Positions 1 to 5,699 of a stretch of DNA of 5,704 nucleotides are shown here, in pieces (position 1 is the stretch's first letter; every line of letters begins with the position of its first letter). Source of the DNA: Candidatus Zhuqueibacterota bacterium. GTDB taxonomy: Bacteria > Zhuqueibacterota > Zhuqueibacteria > Residuimicrobiales > Residuimicrobiaceae. The stretch is from NCBI GenBank assembly GCA_016934435.1, contig JAFGSU010000028.1, forward strand, positions 1 to 5,704, written 5' to 3'. The notes under the pieces were generated by a model, which had not been told where the DNA came from, did no database searches, and saw only the letters and a list, made by a program, of their open reading frames with translations. The translations under genes were made by a program, and so were the position numbers.

Positions 1-27
1 AGTCTAATTGTGAGAAGTAATTCAGGA

Positions 28-60
28 AAGCCGTATGAGGGAAAACCTCATGTACGGTTT
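28..60 (+). ncRNA. Group II intron domain V (catalytic hairpin)
   Basis: Domain V is the catalytic core of group II introns. Bases 28-34 (AAGCCGT) pair with 54-60 (ACGGTTT). A two-base bulge (G52, T53) follows, then an upper stem in which 35-40 (ATGAGG) pairs with 46-51 (CCTCAT). The loop at 41-45 is GAAAA, one base longer than the usual GNRA tetraloop. The catalytic-triad region (AGC at 29-31) is present. The fold is complete, with no sign of decay in this domain. Confidence 0.88.
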
Positions 61-116
61 GATGAGGGTTCAAGGGAAACAGGATTGCTAATCACTGCGC
101 CCTTGTCCTACTCTAC
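61..116 (+). ncRNA. Group II intron domain VI with branch-point A
   Basis: Domain VI carries the branch adenosine used for lariat formation. CAAGGG at 71-76 pairs perfectly with CCCTTG at 100-105. A basal stem pairs 65-67 (AGG) with 107-109 (CCT) and G64 with C111, leaving A110 bulged, as expected for a branch point 7 nt from the 3' end. The intron ends in AC at 115-116, which matches the group II consensus of a terminal AY. Confidence 0.78.
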
Positions 117-203
117 AGGTCGGATGGCTTGGGGGTGACTGAAAAATACAAAACATCTACATTTTTCGACCCCGATTTTGGCAGAAAAATAGGGTTGGGG
201 TAA
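117..203 (+). pseudogene. Possible 3' exon: C-terminal end of an intron-interrupted gene
   Basis: Directly after the intron splice site one frame stays open for 28 codons and stops at TAA 201-203. The other two frames stop within about 25 bases. The peptide starts RSDGLGVTEKYK and ends FFDPDFGRKIGLG, a composition that looks more like a folded protein tail than like random AT-rich translation. If real, the intron sits close to the 3' end of the host gene, and splicing would restore that gene. I do not recognise the family. A 28-codon open frame can easily arise by chance, so this is only a candidate. The alternative is plain intergenic DNA or the tail of another mobile element. Confidence 0.35.
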
Positions 204-408
204 TAATATAATTATTTAGGACTTATGTGGAGCCTGCCTGGAATTTGGAATCCACAAATTTCAATGCTTTTTTACTTTTTAAATAGCCGCGGTTCGGCCT
301 CCGCCTACTCGTTTAAGAGTGTTTGGGAATTTATCGTATCTTTACAATCATTTCCTTTTTTGATTTTTTTCCGTATATTTAAAGTAGAACACTTTGAGGA
401 AAGTTGAA
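204..408. other. AT-rich spacer upstream of wecB
   Basis: About 200 bases are AT-rich with long T runs, apart from a small GC island at 285-305 (containing CCGCGG). I found no convincing promoter with correct spacing. A 60-codon open frame starting at 225 encodes a very Phe/Ser-rich hydrophobic peptide and ends just before the wecB start. Its composition reflects the T-rich DNA, so it is not annotated as a gene. The spacer must hold the wecB leader if wecB is transcribed independently of the interrupted gene upstream. Confidence 0.5.
396..400 (+). promoter_or_regulatory. Ribosome binding site deciding the wecB start
   Basis: GAGGA at 396-400 lies 8 nt before the ATG at 409. This favours ATG 409 over the upstream in-frame TTG at 394, which overlaps the motif, and over the later ATG at 424. 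Confidence 0.75.
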
Positions 409-1509
409 ATGCCGGATCGCATCATGATCATATTCGGCACCCGCCCCGAGGCCATCAAGATGGCGCCGGTGGTGAAAGAGCTGCAAAAGCGACCGGGTGC
501 GCAGCTGATCCTGGTCTCGACTTCCCAGCACCGGGAAATGCTGCGACAGGTATTGGAGCTGTTCGAGATCGAACCGGATGCTGACCTCGACATTATGGCG
601 CCCGATCAGTCGCTGCTGCATATCGTCGAAAAAGCCATGGCGGGTTTTGCCGGGGTTATCGATAGGAGCAAACCGGACCTGATTTTAGTGCAGGGCGACA
701 CTACCTCTGCGTTCGCCGGCGCTTTGGCGGGCTTTTACAACCAAATAGAGGTGGGACATGTGGAAGCGGGCCTGCGTACATTCAACATGCAATCGCCATT
801 CCCGGAGGAGGCCAACCGCTGCCTGATCAGTCGTCTGGCGCAGTACCATTTCGCGCCCACAGCCCGAAACCGCGATAACCTGCTGCGCGAAGGCGTACGA
901 GATGAGCGGATCGCAGTCACCGGCAACACCGTCATCGATGCCCTCTATTATGTGGTTAAAAAGGGCAGTCATTCCGATTGGGTGAATCGGTTGGCGCAGG
1001 ACGGCCGGCGGCTGATACTGGTCACCGCACATCGGCGCGAGAATTTTGGCGAGCCGCTGCGTAAAATATGCCGGGCGCTGGCGCAGATCGTGCAGCGGTT
1101 TCCGGACGTCGAATTGGTCTATCCGGTGCATCTCAATCGCAACGTGCAGGAGACCGTCTATCCGATGCTGTCGAAGCAAGAACGCATCCATCTCATGGAG
1201 CCGGTCGATTACCAGGACCTGTGCGCCCTGATGCAAAAAAGTTATCTTGTGCTAACCGATTCCGGCGGCATCCAGGAGGAAGCGCCGGCTCTGGGCAAGC
1301 CGGTGGTGGTGCTGCGAACCGAAACCGAGCGACCGGAAGCGGTCGAGGCCGGCACCGTGGTGGTCACCGGCTATGAGACCGATGCCCTTCTCGCCAGGGT
1401 GGAGGAATTACTCACCGATTCGGCCGCCTATGAGAAGATGGCGCGCGCGGTCAATCCCTACGGCGACGGACACGCGGCGGAGCGGATTGGGGATTTTCTT
1501 TTCAAGTAA
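409..1509 (+). CDS. wecB: UDP-N-acetylglucosamine 2-epimerase (non-hydrolysing)
   Basis: This cytosolic enzyme interconverts UDP-GlcNAc and UDP-ManNAc and supplies ManNAc-derived sugars for surface polysaccharides (enterobacterial common antigen, capsule or O-antigen in known hosts). At 366 residues it is close to the usual length and spans the whole two-domain GT-B-like fold. Family hallmarks seen: FGTRPEAIKMAP at residues 9-20 (R12, nucleotide binding), QGDTTS with D97, VEAGLRT with E119, FPEEANR with E133, TAHRREN with H208, and TDSGGIQEEA near 283-292 followed by RTETERPEA. These match the catalytic Asp, Glu and His residues known from E. coli WecB. The start is ATG 409 because GAGGA sits 8 nt upstream. 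No other glycan genes lie to its right, so partners would have to be left of the intron or elsewhere. The gene is more GC-rich than the flanking spacers and shows no frameshift or missing motif. Confidence 0.95.
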   Translation: MPDRIMIIFGTRPEAIKMAPVVKELQKRPGAQLILVSTSQHREMLRQVLELFEIEPDADLDIMAPDQSLLHIVEKAMAGFAGVIDRSKPDLILVQGDTTSAFAGALAGFYNQIEVGHVEAGLRTFNMQSPFPEEANRCLISRLAQYHFAPTARNRDNLLREGVRDERIAVTGNTVIDALYYVVKKGSHSDWVNRLAQDGRRLILVTAHRRENFGEPLRKICRALAQIVQRFPDVELVYPVHLNRNVQETVYPMLSKQERIHLMEPVDYQDLCALMQKSYLVLTDSGGIQEEAPALGKPVVVLRTETERPEAVEAGTVVVTGYETDALLARVEELLTDSAAYEKMARAVNPYGDGHAAERIGDFLFK

Positions 1510-1510
1510 A

Positions 1511-1532
1511 ACAGGGGAGGATCAATCCCTGT
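1511..1532 (+). other. Small hairpin just after the wecB stop
   Basis: ACAGGG at 1511-1516 pairs with CCCTGT at 1527-1532 (plus a G-T wobble at 1517/1526), leaving a loop of about 8 nt, immediately after the stop codon. No T run follows, so it is not a standard intrinsic terminator. It could be a 3'-end stabilising hairpin or part of a factor-dependent terminator. Confidence 0.3.
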
Positions 1533-1656
1533 GATCGGTAAAACCATCTCCCACTATCAAATCCGCATACGTATATCCGAGAATATTTTTCGGCATGTTT
1601 GGAATGCAGCTGTGTACAAGTCATGGAAATATACAAATATTGCGGAAATAAATCCC

Positions 1657-1685
1657 TTGCATTTTTGCTCATTAATGCTTAATAT
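1657..1685 (+). promoter_or_regulatory. Candidate sigma70-type promoter for the aminomutase gene
   Basis: TTGCAT at 1657-1662 and TAATAT at 1680-1685 are separated by exactly 17 nt, in an AT-rich stretch upstream of the gene. Each box matches the E. coli consensus only partly (about 4 of 6), and AT-rich DNA yields such pairs by chance, so this is tentative. Confidence 0.35.
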
Positions 1686-1853
1686 TTAATTAAATAGATA
1701 GGATGAAACAAGGTTTTCCGACTTGTCCCATTCTCCCCGACTGTGATTACTGTATGTCATTTTAACAAAAAAATCTGTTCATACTCGTTTCAAAGGATGT
1801 AGTATCATCATTAATAGGAGATTTTAGGGAATGTAGAAAATACCGTATCACCT

Positions 1854-1858
1854 GGAGG
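1854..1858 (+). promoter_or_regulatory. Ribosome binding site of the aminomutase gene
   Basis: GGAGG lies 5 nt before ATG 1864 and selects that start over the in-frame ATG at 1879. Confidence 0.85.
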
Positions 1859-1863
1859 TTTTC

Positions 1864-3657
1864 ATGAATTATATCCGCATGATTGATAAATTATCATCCG
1901 CCAACCCCGTTATTGTCAACCTGCTCAAACAGGCCAATACCTACCAGATGGCGCGTACCTTTATATTAGCATATATCGATGAATTATCGCGCTTGCTGCA
2001 ACTTACCCACAATAAAACCCAGAGCCTGGAGTGGAGTTTACAGGTTAGCTGTCTCAATGCTTTCCGCGGCATTGTCTCCATCCGCAGTCAGCGACTGACG
2101 AAATACAATTGCCATAAGCAGATCTGGTTGCTGGTCAACAAAAAGTTTTCCGAACTGTCTCCAGATTTGTCGGAGGCATTTATTGAGGATATCAGACATA
2201 TATTTTTAGGCATGGCGGGAAATAGCGGCATATATAAAGATCTGGAACTTCCGGAATTCACCCGTCTGCAAAATCGAGCCGCCGCTTTGTCCCGTTCCAA
2301 AGATTTGGATCAAATCGCCAAAAAGGGCTTGGCATATATTAAAAAATATCCCGATGGGCTTGAGCCATCCGTCATCAAACGCCGGCAACGCAATCGCGAT
2401 CGCATCTTGCGCGCCTTTCAGGCACAGCCCGAAGATTGGAATAACTATCGCTGGCAAATATCCCACGTCATTCGTAATAGCGAGCAATTGGCGAAACTCA
2501 TCAAACTCACGCCCGAGGAGAAAAAAGCCATTGATCTGGCCAAAGAGCATCATCTGCCTTTCGGCATCACGCCCTATTATGTTTCGCTCATGGATGAGGA
2601 ACCGCATCGGCGTTATGATCATGCCGTACGCGCCCAGGTGATTCCGCCGCTTTATTACGTGGAACAGGTCATTCAGAGGCGCAAGGATCCTTCCTATGAT
2701 CTCGATTTCATGCGCGAGCGCGACACGTCACCCGTTGATCTGGTTACGCGCCGTTACCCCCACATCGCCATCCTGAAGCCCTATAATACGTGCAGCCAGA
2801 TTTGTATTTACTGTCAGCGCAACTGGGAAATTGATGATGTCTTGATGCCCAAGGCCATGGCCACAAAGGCAAAAATCGAGGAAGCGGTCACCTGGTTGAA
2901 AAAGCACCCGGCCATCACCGAAATCCTCGTCACCGGAGGCGATCCCATGGTGATGACGGATGAGCGATTGATGTTCGTCCTGGATCAGGTCGCTTCCATC
3001 AAGCATTTGGAGCGCATTCGCATCGGCACACGCACGCCGGTGGTTCTGCCGCAACGCATCACCGATGATACCATCGAGCTGATTGCCAGTTATCATGTGC
3101 CCGGAAAGCGAGAAGTCGCCATCGTCACCCATTTTGAGCATCCTTATGAAGTGACGCCGGAAGCGATGGCGGCGGTGCAAAAGTTCCGCCTCGAGGGCAT
3201 TTCCATGTACAACCAGGTGGTCTATACCCTGGAAAACAGCCGCCGGTTTGAACTGGTCGCTCTGCGCCGCATCTTACGACTGATCGGCGTTGAAAACTAT
3301 TACACCTTTAATACCAAAGGCAAAAAAGAAACCGATAATTATCGCGTTCCCATCCCTCGATTGCGCCAGGAAGTCAAGGAGGAAGCGAGGGTTTTCCCGG
3401 GTCTGGTGCGCACCGATGAACCGGTTTATAACGTGCCCGGGCTGGGAAAAAACTATTTACGCGCCATTCAACATCACACCCTGTTGACCATCCTGCCCGA
3501 TGGCAGCCGGGTTTATGAATTCCACCCATGGGAGAAGAACCTTAGCATCGCGCAAACATATATTGACGAAGATATCCCGATTTATAACTATTTGCAAGAA
3601 TTAAAACGCCGCGGTGAGAGGTTGGAGGACTATAAGACCATCTGGTATTATTTTTAA
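1864..3657 (+). CDS. KamA-family radical SAM/PLP 2,3-aminomutase, probably glutamate-type, with long N-terminal extension
   Basis: Family members move the alpha-amino group of an amino acid to the beta carbon, using a 5'-deoxyadenosyl radical from a [4Fe-4S]/SAM cluster plus PLP. The KamA-like core runs from about residue 190 (DWNNYRWQ) to about 535. It has the cluster motif with C310, C314 and C317 (CxxxCxxC), LVTGGDP at 355-361 for SAM binding, RIRIGTRTPVVLPQRIT at 384-400, and PGLGK with K529 matching the PLP lysine (K337 of Clostridium lysine aminomutase). The two Asp that bind the lysine side chain there (D293, D330) align with K485 and N523. Lys and Asn at these positions are what was reported for glutamate 2,3-aminomutase, so beta-glutamate formation is the best guess. 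No Cys follows C317, so the zinc site of lysine aminomutase is absent. Residues 1-185 are an unassigned, probably helical extension; the usual length is 350-430 residues. No beta-lysine acetyltransferase (ablB) is adjacent. The family call is firm; the substrate is inferred. Confidence 0.93.
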   Translation: MNYIRMIDKLSSANPVIVNLLKQANTYQMARTFILAYIDELSRLLQLTHNKTQSLEWSLQVSCLNAFRGIVSIRSQRLTKYNCHKQIWLLVNKKFSELSPDLSEAFIEDIRHIFLGMAGNSGIYKDLELPEFTRLQNRAAALSRSKDLDQIAKKGLAYIKKYPDGLEPSVIKRRQRNRDRILRAFQAQPEDWNNYRWQISHVIRNSEQLAKLIKLTPEEKKAIDLAKEHHLPFGITPYYVSLMDEEPHRRYDHAVRAQVIPPLYYVEQVIQRRKDPSYDLDFMRERDTSPVDLVTRRYPHIAILKPYNTCSQICIYCQRNWEIDDVLMPKAMATKAKIEEAVTWLKKHPAITEILVTGGDPMVMTDERLMFVLDQVASIKHLERIRIGTRTPVVLPQRITDDTIELIASYHVPGKREVAIVTHFEHPYEVTPEAMAAVQKFRLEGISMYNQVVYTLENSRRFELVALRRILRLIGVENYYTFNTKGKKETDNYRVPIPRLRQEVKEEARVFPGLVRTDEPVYNVPGLGKNYLRAIQHHTLLTILPDGSRVYEFHPWEKNLSIAQTYIDEDIPIYNYLQELKRRGERLEDYKTIWYYF

Positions 3658-3678
3658 TCCCCAGGTTTTGAGGTGCCA
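3658..3678. other. 21-base convergent gap without a terminator
   Basis: The aminomutase gene (+) and tonB (-) run towards each other with only 21 bases between their stops. There is no hairpin and no bidirectional T-rich terminator in the gap. Transcripts from both sides probably end inside the opposite gene or at factor-dependent sites. Confidence 0.6.
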
Positions 3679-4557
3679 TCAGCGTAATTCGTAGCGGAAG
3701 GTGATAACCCCCTGTACCATCCTTTTTTCCACATTCACCGGCAGAGCATTAAAACGCCATTTTGACAGCGCTTCGATGGTAATGCGTTCCAGCGTTGCAT
3801 CGCCCTTGCGCATGGGGATGATGTTGGTGAGGCGGCCGTCCGGCTGTACCGTGAAGCGAAATTTTATCAGCGCCTCCCGCTGCAAATCTTCAGGATAAGC
3901 GGGAATGACCTGATTGATGATCATACGCTGCGCTGCTTCACCTTCAATGGTAAAGGGCCCTCCGCCATAACCGCTTCCGCCGTCGGCTCCCGGCCGGTTC
4001 TGACCACTCTCTCCGCCCGTATCGACGTCCCCGGACGATGGCGCGGTTGACGCCGGATCATGCGCTGCTCTCGCATCGACACTGCTTGATGATGGTACGG
4101 GCATGGTTTCGCTTGCATCGATTTTCCCCGTGCCGCGCGATGTCAGGATCGGCTCTTCCTGCTCGAGCATACGCCGTTTGGGAGGCGCGACCGGACTCGA
4201 TGGTTGTGATCTTTCGGCAGCAGGCGACTGGGTCGCCTGTCCCTGCTTATCCGCCCGTGCGCGCTCGAGCAAAGGGGCATGAGATTCGTTGTCTCTTGCT
4301 TCTGCGGTAGCATTGGAGTGCCCGGGAGACTCATCACGCGTTTCATACCCGCTCAGGCGACCGGGGCGGCCGGATATAAAGCTCACCTCCGCTACCGGCA
4401 CCGGAGGCGGCTGAATGTTAACCTCAATGAGGAGGAAGAGAATCAGAAGCAACAGATGCCCTATCGCGGAAACCACGATAGCCATCCTCAGATTGGCATT
4501 TATTTTAATACTTGAACTCATCGGTGAAATCGGGTCATTGGTTGATAGTTGAAACAT
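3679..4557 (-). CDS. tonB: TonB energy transducer
   Basis: TonB links the ExbB-ExbD proton motor in the inner membrane to outer-membrane receptors, driving uptake of siderophores, vitamins or glycans. The 292 residues (from ATG 4557) show a short cytosolic N-terminus and one membrane helix at about 23-46 with S30 and H34 (SAIGHLLLL), the Ser/His pair typical of the TonB anchor. A low-complexity periplasmic linker follows at about 50-200, rich in Pro, Ser, Ala and charged residues and ending in a Gly-rich patch (GGSGYGGG). The C-terminal TonB domain at about 207-292 contains PAYPEDLQREALIKFRFTV, PDGRL and SKWRFNALP. It lies 115 bases after exbD on the same strand, so it is probably partly co-transcribed. 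The start is uncertain: ATG 4557 has a perfect but distant ribosome site, ATG 4521 (280 residues) has none, and ATC 4569 would be ideally spaced. Either choice leaves the anchor and domain intact. TolA is the alternative but does not fit the C-terminal domain. Confidence 0.92.
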   Translation of the reverse strand: MFQLSTNDPISPMSSSIKINANLRMAIVVSAIGHLLLLILFLLIEVNIQPPPVPVAEVSFISGRPGRLSGYETRDESPGHSNATAEARDNESHAPLLERARADKQGQATQSPAAERSQPSSPVAPPKRRMLEQEEPILTSRGTGKIDASETMPVPSSSSVDARAAHDPASTAPSSGDVDTGGESGQNRPGADGGSGYGGGPFTIEGEAAQRMIINQVIPAYPEDLQREALIKFRFTVQPDGRLTNIIPMRKGDATLERITIEALSKWRFNALPVNVEKRMVQGVITFRYELR

Positions 4558-4571
4558 AAACTGAGCGATTC

Positions 4572-4580
4572 ATCACCTCC
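4572..4580 (-). promoter_or_regulatory. Perfect 9-nt Shine-Dalgarno placed far from the tonB ATG
   Basis: The minus strand reads GGAGGTGAT, complementary over 9 nt to the conserved 16S rRNA 3' end (ATCACCTCC). GGAGG ends 18 nt before ATG 4557, much longer than the usual 5-9 nt. The ATG at 4573-4571 is only 2 nt away, and its frame closes after 12 codons. In the tonB frame, ATC at 4569-4567 is 6 nt away and a stop lies just upstream of it. Confidence 0.6.
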
Positions 4581-4636
4581 CTGAACGCTGATAGCTTGAA
4601 GGAAGGTAGAAAAGTGAGAACAGATCGCATAATTCG

Positions 4637-4657
4637 GGTGAAATATATTGTCTCACC
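4637..4657. promoter_or_regulatory. Inverted repeat in the exbD-tonB gap, operator-like
   Basis: GGTGA at 4637-4641 and TCACC at 4653-4657 form a symmetric interrupted palindrome with an AT-rich 11-nt centre. Its size and symmetry would suit a dimeric DNA-binding regulator of tonB. The arms are only 5 bp, so chance is a real possibility. It does not clearly match a Fur box. Confidence 0.22.
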
Positions 4658-4663
4658 GGTTTC

Positions 4664-4686
4664 AAAAGCCATTTATAGCGATGGCT
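4664..4686 (-). terminator. Weak hairpin at the exbD stop, possible attenuator
   Basis: On the minus strand AGCCAT (4686-4681) can pair with ATGGCT (4672-4667) around an 8-nt loop that contains the exbD stop codon, followed by TTT. The stem is 6 bp and the T run is short, so at most it would be a leaky terminator that lowers tonB relative to exbBD. Confidence 0.28.
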
Positions 4687-5074
4687 CGGTGGCGATCATG
4701 AATTTTTCTGCGCCGGCCAGTTTGGCGGTATCGATTACCCTTATGGTGGCCTGCAAGGTTAAATCCCTGTCCGCGCGAATGATGATGGTTTTATCAGGCC
4801 GTTGGCGTATAAGGGGACGCAGCTGGTTCAAAAGGTCCGAAGCCGCCACCAGCCGACCATTGAGAAAAAGCTGCTCGTCTTTTGTGACCGTTAAATTGAT
4901 TCGATCCGCATCTTCCTGCTGCCCGCTGACCGCGCGCGGCAGGGTGACCTTGATACCGGGCTGAACCACAAAAGAGGATGCCAGGAGAAAATAGATCAAC
5001 AGCAGCAGGACGATATCGGTCAGGCTGATGACGGTGAACATGGTCAGACGCTTACGCGTTGTGTTGAACTTCAT
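4673..5074 (-). CDS. exbD: ExbD/TolR-family biopolymer transport protein
   Basis: ExbD is the small inner-membrane partner of ExbB; one transmembrane helix carries the protonatable Asp of the proton channel. The 133-residue protein has a basic cytosolic N-terminus (MKFNTTRKR) and a single membrane helix at about 13-36 with D20 (SLTDIVLLLLIYF), equivalent to D25 of E. coli ExbD. A periplasmic domain at about 40-133 contains the typical IIIRADRDLTLQATIRVID stretch and an AGAEKFMIAT end. The start ATG at 5074 is chosen over an upstream in-frame ATG at 5140, which lies well inside exbB, because GAGG sits 6 nt before 5074 and the protein then has normal length. It overlaps the 3' end of exbB by 23 bases, so the two are translationally coupled. 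TolR is the alternative, but the following tonB favours ExbD. Confidence 0.93.
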   Translation of the reverse strand: MKFNTTRKRLTMFTVISLTDIVLLLLIYFLLASSFVVQPGIKVTLPRAVSGQQEDADRINLTVTKDEQLFLNGRLVAASDLLNQLRPLIRQRPDKTIIIRADRDLTLQATIRVIDTAKLAGAEKFMIATEPSL

Positions 5075-5693
5075 GGCCAGCCTCGCTTTCCAGCAGCAGA
5101 TCGAGCATTTCGTTCGAGCTCTCCTGCATCTCGAATACATGATGTTCCACTTTTGCCTGAATCCAGTTATAGCCGATCAGAGCCGGTATACCGACAATGA
5201 GCCCGGCCGCGGTGGTGAGCAGGGCTTCCCAGATACCGCCGGCCAGAACCCCGGCGTCCACATTGCCGCCCCGTTCCTGTAATTGCATGAAAGCGCGAAT
5301 CATACCGGTTACCGTACCGAGAAATCCGAACATCGGCGCAATGGCGGCGATGGTAGCGAGAATCCCCATGTATCGTTCGAGATGATATATTTCCGCCTGC
5401 CCGGCGCTCTCGATGGCGTCCTTGATCTCATCGCGGGGACGATTCCGTTTGAGCAGCGCCGCCTTGGTGATGCCGGCTATGGGACCGGGCGTGTTTTTGC
5501 ACAACAGAATAGCTTCATCCAGGCGGTTGTGCATAATCAGGTTCTTTACCTGTAAAACAAATTTACGCGAATTAATCCGTATTTTTCGCAACGCCAGATA
5601 CCGTTCCACAAAGATGATCACGGCGATAAACGAACACAGGATGATCGGAATCATCATGATACGGCCTTTGACGATGATATCGAATAACGACAT
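5052..5693 (-). CDS. exbB: ExbB/TolQ-family proton channel subunit
   Basis: ExbB forms the multimeric inner-membrane channel around ExbD that converts proton flow into work on TonB. The 213-residue protein has three membrane helices: about 12-30 (IMMIPIILCSFIAVIIF), about 108-130 with IAPMFGFLGTVTGMI, and about 152-175 with GGIWEALLTTAAGLIVGIP. The MotA/TolQ/ExbB domain covers the last two. E156 aligns with the conserved TM3 glutamate (E176 of E. coli ExbB), and the Thr/Gly residues lining the channel are present. The long cytosolic loop at about 36-105 is charged and helical, as in the family. ATG 5693 has GGAGG at 5700-5704, 6 nt upstream. It is the first gene of the set visible here; the promoter or earlier genes lie beyond the right edge. 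Confidence 0.94.
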   Translation of the reverse strand: MSLFDIIVKGRIMMIPIILCSFIAVIIFVERYLALRKIRINSRKFVLQVKNLIMHNRLDEAILLCKNTPGPIAGITKAALLKRNRPRDEIKDAIESAGQAEIYHLERYMGILATIAAIAPMFGFLGTVTGMIRAFMQLQERGGNVDAGVLAGGIWEALLTTAAGLIVGIPALIGYNWIQAKVEHHVFEMQESSNEMLDLLLESEAGHEVQHNA

Positions 5694-5699
5694 GCTCTG

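Larger units (their letters stand above)
1..116 (+). mobile_element. Group II intron, 3' end (domains V and VI only)
   Basis: This is the right-hand end of a group II self-splicing intron, a ribozyme retroelement that moves by reverse splicing and reverse transcription. A 33-nt domain V hairpin at 28-60 has the characteristic GCCGT / ACGG arms. It is followed directly by a domain VI stem and by the typical bacterial 3' end TCCTACTCTAC, which places the splice site after base 116. An unpaired A at 110, 7 nt from the 3' end, fits the branch point. Domains I-IV, the 5' exon and any intron-encoded reverse transcriptase lie left of the window, so mobility cannot be judged. Bases 1-27 are probably the end of domain IV or the V linker. 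The assignment rests on sequence and hand-folded structure. Confidence 0.87.
1533..1863. other. AT-rich spacer and leader between wecB and the aminomutase gene
   Basis: No gene is visible here on either strand. The stretch is AT-rich. It holds a candidate promoter at 1657-1685, a weak ACAAG/CTTGT hairpin at 1708-1726, a small CCGA/TCGG inverted repeat near 1576-1592, and the ribosome binding site at 1854. If the promoter is right, the mRNA leader is about 170 nt long, unusually long for a simple gene. I do not recognise a known riboswitch in it. Confidence 0.55.

Noticed and set aside
286..304. GC-rich island with CCGCGG and a GCGG/CCGC hairpin, considered as a terminator
   Set aside because: The stem is only 4 bp with an 8-nt loop and no T run directly follows on the plus strand, so it does not qualify.
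225..407. A 60-codon open frame before wecB with a near-SD (AGGA) upstream
   Set aside because: Its Phe/Ser-rich composition mirrors T-rich spacer DNA, no domain or clean signal or membrane pattern is visible, and it ends within the wecB ribosome-site region.
394..408. TTG at 394 as the wecB start
   Set aside because: It overlaps the GAGGA motif, which is properly spaced for ATG 409, and the extra five residues precede the conserved family N-terminus.
685..1236. A 183-codon minus-strand frame inside wecB
   Set aside because: It is an antisense shadow of a well-supported gene, with no recognisable domain and a His/Arg/Gln-rich composition typical of such shadows.
1831..1836. An ATG-TAG start-stop pair after an AGGGA motif in the aminomutase leader
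   Set aside because: A minimal upstream start-stop element is possible but cannot be distinguished from chance in AT-rich DNA.
2728..3180. Minus-strand frames of up to 150 codons inside the aminomutase gene
   Set aside because: They are antisense to the most conserved radical SAM motifs and show no family features or ribosome site.
1864..3657. Reading the radical SAM gene as EpmB (EF-P lysine aminomutase) or as classical lysine 2,3-aminomutase
   Set aside because: EpmB is about 340 residues and acts with EpmA/EF-P, neither seen here. Classical lysine enzymes have Asp where this protein has K485 and N523, and they usually pair with an acetyltransferase that is not adjacent.
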